Shown here: piece after piece, positions 4,437 to 7,188 of the stretch
How the letters are laid out: the number at the start of each line of letters is the position of its first letter
How positions within the stretch are numbered: the stretch's first letter is position 1
Assembly (NCBI GenBank): GCA_016207765.1
Contig: JACQOY010000165.1
Span: 1 to 7,188 of the forward strand
Length of the DNA stretch: 7,188 nt
Source: Deltaproteobacteria bacterium
GTDB lineage: Bacteria; UBA10199; SBBF01
Direction of reading: 5' to 3'
Notes under the pieces: generated by a model
Told to the model about the DNA's origin: nothing
What the model saw: only the letters and a program-made list of their open reading frames with translations
The model's database searches: none
Program-made: the position numbers and the translations under genes

Positions 4437-5811
4437 AAAAAACTTCATCCAGAACCGTCTCACTGGTAATTTCTCCGGTAATACCGGAAAGGTCATCAGC
4501 TATTATACGAAGTTCTTCGACGAGACACTCCTCCTTCATCAAGCCTTTTCCGATACCAAGAGTAAGTTCCTCTAATTTCAAATGAATTTTTCCGAGCCCT
4601 TTGTAGTGACGTACATTATTCAGTACATAATTGTGGTCTTTTATCAGCTTATTTTTGAGAGAAACGTCGTATATTTTTTCCATCAGGGCTTCAATACCGG
4701 TTCGATTTTTTGCCGAAAGTCGGATAATGGGCAAAGTTCCGACTATCTGGCTGGTTGGATCCCAGGAAGGGGGGAGGTCGGACTTACTATATATAATGAT
4801 ACAACGCCTTAAGTTGATTTGTTCGAGTAATTGTTGATCTTCCGGAGATAGTTCTCGGCTCGAATCGAGCAAAAGAAGGACCAAATCGGCTTTTTTGAGG
4901 ATTTCGTTCGACCGCCGGATCCCTTCCTCTTCAACCGAATTTTCCGCCTCCCGGATTCCGGCAGTGTCGTGGAAGATCGCCCGAATTCCATGAATCATTC
5001 GCTCCCCTTCCAAAATATCCCGCGTCGTCCCCGGTTGTTCGTGAACAATCGCCTTTTCTTCGTTCAAAAGGGCGTTCAAAAGACTCGACTTCCCCACATT
5101 CGGCTTCCCGACCAAAACCACCCGAAGCCCTTCCTTGTAGAGCCGCCCCGTCTGGAACGAATCGAGGAGACGGCCGATTTCCTCTTTCATCTCACCCAAG
5201 AGCCGGAGTCCGTCTTCCTGCTTAAAAGTCTGCACGTCTTCCTCGACAAAATCGAACCCCGCCTCAATTTGCGCCATGATTTCGATAATTCTTCCCCGAA
5301 GACGCCGGACAATCTCCGAAAGAGTCCCGTTTAATTGCGATAAGGCGTTTTTTGCCCCCCATTCACTTTGCGCCGCAATCAAATCGGCCACCGCCTCCGC
5401 CTGCGAGAGATCTATTTTCCCATTTAAAAAGGCCCGCTTTGAAAATTCCCCCGGCTCCGCCAACCGCGCCCCCAACTCCACCGTCAATCCGATCAGTTGC
5501 TTGAGAACAATCGGCCCACCATGCCCCTGAATCTCCACCATCTCTTCCCCGGTGAATGAATTGGGCCTTTTCATCCAGACCGCCATCACCTCGTCGACAG
5601 CTTGCGCGGAGTCCGGATGAACGATTTTACCCGCATAGAGACGATGTGACTCAAACCATTTGGCTGGCGGCCCTGCCGCCTTTCTGTCGCGAAAAATTTT
5701 GGAGAGGATTTCTTTCGATCGCGGGCCGGAAAGTCGGATAATACCGATGGCCCCTTCGCCCACCGGCGTCGCCTGCGCAACAATTGTGTCGTTTAAATCG
5801 ACAACGGACAT
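4414..5811 (-). CDS. mnmE: tRNA modification GTPase MnmE (TrmE)
   Basis: The 465-residue protein is MnmE, which with MnmG adds the 5-aminomethyl or carboxymethylaminomethyl group to wobble U34 of certain tRNAs, using a folate one-carbon donor and GTP hydrolysis. The folate-binding N-terminal domain begins NDTIVAQATPVGEGAIGIIRLSG, and PGEFSKRAFLNGKIDLSQAEAV (120-141) leads into the helical domain. The GTPase domain has the P-loop GKPNVGKS (235-242), TTRD (262-265), DTAG (282-285) with Glu294 at the expected catalytic place, and SAK (366-368). The C-terminus ends in the conserved CIGK (462-465), so the protein is full length. G4 reads SKSD (342-345) instead of NKxD, a one-base change of the Asn codon. 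The C-terminal third is more AT-rich than the rest. The gene follows yidC by 32 bp. The start fits the family N-terminus although the ribosome binding site is weak. Confidence 0.98.
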   Translation of the reverse strand: MSVVDLNDTIVAQATPVGEGAIGIIRLSGPRSKEILSKIFRDRKAAGPPAKWFESHRLYAGKIVHPDSAQAVDEVMAVWMKRPNSFTGEEMVEIQGHGGPIVLKQLIGLTVELGARLAEPGEFSKRAFLNGKIDLSQAEAVADLIAAQSEWGAKNALSQLNGTLSEIVRRLRGRIIEIMAQIEAGFDFVEEDVQTFKQEDGLRLLGEMKEEIGRLLDSFQTGRLYKEGLRVVLVGKPNVGKSSLLNALLNEEKAIVHEQPGTTRDILEGERMIHGIRAIFHDTAGIREAENSVEEEGIRRSNEILKKADLVLLLLDSSRELSPEDQQLLEQINLRRCIIIYSKSDLPPSWDPTSQIVGTLPIIRLSAKNRTGIEALMEKIYDVSLKNKLIKDHNYVLNNVRHYKGLGKIHLKLEELTLGIGKGLMKEECLVEELRIIADDLSGITGEITSETVLDEVFSRFCIGK

Positions 5812-5832
5812 GTTGAGGGACTAGCATGCGAT

Positions 5833-5838
5833 ATTATA
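5833..5838 (-). promoter_or_regulatory. Possible -10 box in the yidC-mnmE gap
   Basis: A perfect TATAAT lies on the minus strand 21 bp before the mnmE ATG. No recognisable -35 box stands 16-18 bp upstream and there is no TGn extension, so an independent mnmE promoter is possible but weakly supported. Transcription from yidC is the default. Confidence 0.25.
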
Positions 5839-5843
5839 CGAAA

Positions 5844-7188
5844 TCAAGCGGCTGATTTGTGCCTTACTTTTTTCAGAAGATCCCAAAAACTCATCTCACG
5901 ATGAATCATGTACTGCTGAACCACCGACATGATCGTATTGACCATGATGTAGATCACAAGGCCGGACGGAAGAAAAATCATGAAGGCCGAAAACATCAGC
6001 GGCATGATCATCATCATTTTCTGTTGCGCCGGATCAGCGCTGGGATTGGGGGTAAGTTTTTGCTGGGCCGCCATGAGAATTCCCAAAAGGATCGGAGTGA
6101 CCAGATAAGGGTCGGGCGAAGAGAGATCGCGGTAAAACCAGAAAAAGGGGGCGTGATAAAGCTCAATGGCATTATAAAGCACTTTGTAGAGCGCGATATA
6201 AACCGGCATCTGAATCAACATCGGCAAACATCCCCCCATTGGATTGACCTTGTGCGTTTTGAAGAGGAGCATCATCTCCATGTTCAATTTTTCCTTGTTG
6301 TCCTTGTACTTTTGGCGCAACTCCTGAAGCCGTGGTTGCAATTTTTGCATCGCCTTCATGGATTGCATGGCCTTTACGTTGATGGGGTGAAGCAAAAGTT
6401 TGATAAAAAAGGTGAGGACGATGATCGCCACCCCCCAGTTGGGAATTATTTTGTGGAAAAAAATCATCAACCATAAAATGGGAATGGCCACAAAACTAAA
6501 CCAGCCGTAGTCGACGCTTTTTTCCAGATTCACCCCCAGAGCCTTCAGATCCTCCCTTTTTTTCGGGCCAAGATAAGCGGAAAAGCGTTTTTGAAGTTTT
6601 TCGCCGGGGTTTAAGGCAACTTTGCCGTAGGAAAGTGAACTCCCGACCTTCCCGTCGGACGATTTCCCGTAAATAACCGAGATTCCGTCGCTCATCTCAC
6701 GGGCAATAAGCCCCATAAAAAAATAGCGATCGGTCAACCCGCTCCAGTAGATCTTGCCGATTTCCTCTTTTTTTGCCGGCAGTTTATCCCAGTTGGTCTC
6801 AATTTTGAGCTTGGGACCCTGTCCTTTTGCGGCAATGAAAAGAGCCGGCATGTACAAATCGAGCGGCCCCTTGAGGAAACTGAAAAAACCTCCGTTTGAT
6901 TTTATCGGCTTCTGCCGTCGTTCAAGCCACAACCGCGGCTCCAATTCGAGCGGATCCGGCCCCAAATTGACCACTTCAAGGGTATAATCGAGCATATGAG
7001 GGTCGGCTTCGCCGCCAAACGAGATTTTTTTGCGGATTTCGATCTTCTGATTCCTCCAGCTTAAAACCAATTCCTTTTCTTTTTCCGACTCAACTGTATA
7101 AACCGGCTCTTTTGGTACTGTTCCCGCCTCCAAACTTACCTGAAAGGCTTGGGTCAACGACCCTTGGGTCAATGACCCTTGGGACACT
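5844..7188 (-). CDS. yidC: Membrane protein insertase YidC (N-terminus beyond window)
   Basis: The frame is open to the window edge and covers the last 447 residues; about 100 N-terminal residues, including the first membrane helix, lie outside. YidC inserts and folds inner-membrane proteins, alone or with SecYEG. Residues about 20-210 (window numbering) belong to the large periplasmic beta domain of Gram-negative YidC. The Oxa1/Alb3 core follows: DYGWFSFVAIPILWLM, IIVLTFFIKLLLHPI, the cytoplasmic hairpin KLQPRLQELRQKYKDNKEKLNMEM, then VNPMGGCLPMLIQMPVY, DPYLVTPILLGILM and LPSGLVIYIMVNTIMSVVQQ. Lys263 stands where E. coli has the hydrophilic-groove Arg366, a conservative swap. The tail after the last helix is short. 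Near the right edge the periplasmic part contains a QGSLT tandem duplication. The GTG at 7187 is not the true start. mnmE follows after 32 bp, with no jag/khpB between them. Confidence 0.97.
   Translation of the reverse strand, partial: VSQGSLTQGSLTQAFQVSLEAGTVPKEPVYTVESEKEKELVLSWRNQKIEIRKKISFGGEADPHMLDYTLEVVNLGPDPLELEPRLWLERRQKPIKSNGGFFSFLKGPLDLYMPALFIAAKGQGPKLKIETNWDKLPAKKEEIGKIYWSGLTDRYFFMGLIAREMSDGISVIYGKSSDGKVGSSLSYGKVALNPGEKLQKRFSAYLGPKKREDLKALGVNLEKSVDYGWFSFVAIPILWLMIFFHKIIPNWGVAIIVLTFFIKLLLHPINVKAMQSMKAMQKLQPRLQELRQKYKDNKEKLNMEMMLLFKTHKVNPMGGCLPMLIQMPVYIALYKVLYNAIELYHAPFFWFYRDLSSPDPYLVTPILLGILMAAQQKLTPNPSADPAQQKMMMIMPLMFSAFMIFLPSGLVIYIMVNTIMSVVQQYMIHREMSFWDLLKKVRHKSAA
7151..7185. repeat. 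15-bp tandem repeat inside yidC
   Basis: On the coding strand the unit CAAGGGTCATTGACC is repeated as CAAGGGTCGTTGACC and followed by a partial third copy (CAA), giving QGSLT-QGSLT-Q. Each junction also makes a small palindrome (GGGTC-AAC-GACCC and GGGTC-AAT-GACCC on the plus strand). The unit is in frame and falls in the N-terminal part of the periplasmic domain, so slippage would change length without breaking the gene. The array may continue beyond the window. Confidence 0.7.

Noticed and set aside
5859..6476. 205-residue plus-strand frame
   Set aside because: It is antisense to the conserved yidC core, with the His/Arg-rich composition typical of shadow frames.
1..7188. CRISPR array, tRNA, rRNA or transposase
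   Set aside because: No regularly spaced direct repeats, no cloverleaf with a GTTC-type T arm in the intergenic gaps, and no transposase or integrase frame were seen.

Overview
The window looks like chromosomal DNA of a diderm (Gram-negative) bacterium of roughly balanced GC content. It has an outer-membrane-type lipoprotein signal, a Spy/CnrX-like periplasmic protein with an ECF sigma factor, a TatA subunit, and a YidC with the large periplasmic domain of Gram-negative forms. The mix would suit a deltaproteobacterium-like or related uncultured lineage, but nothing here fixes the taxon.

Layout. Positions 1-249 (+) hold the 3' end of an unrecognised gene. Positions 250-484 are intergenic and rich in palindromes and hairpins. 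A 57-residue TatA gene (485-658, +), too small for many ORF callers, follows. Next is a short stretch with a signal-peptide-like ORF remnant (685-849). A VapBC toxin-antitoxin operon lies on the minus strand (vapB 1237-1437, vapC 846-1244), with a promoter whose spacer is filled by a palindromic operator. After a minus-strand terminator (1571-1624) comes a 378-residue lipoprotein of unknown function (1644-2780, -).

Divergent from the lipoprotein is a three-gene plus-strand envelope-stress module with overlapping ends: a membrane-anchored Spy/CpxP/CnrX-like sensor (2998-3501), an ECF sigma factor (3498-4034) and a one-TM candidate anti-sigma factor without a zinc motif (4024-4410). Only 3 bp further on, the convergent minus-strand pair begins: mnmE (4414-5811) and, upstream of it, yidC (5844 to beyond the right edge).

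How the parts work together. The most notable signal is that the lipoprotein gene and the sensor/sigma/anti-sigma operon are each preceded by the same bipartite motif, TGAAC-N17-CGTCTAAG, on opposite strands of the shared 2781-2997 intergenic region. This has the shape of an ECF promoter. The simplest reading is that the sigma factor drives its own operon and the lipoprotein, making a compact envelope-stress or metal-stress regulon with an uncharacterised lipoprotein as output. YidC (membrane insertase) and MnmE (tRNA wobble modification GTPase) are neighbours in many bacteria; here the jag/khpB gene often found between them is absent.
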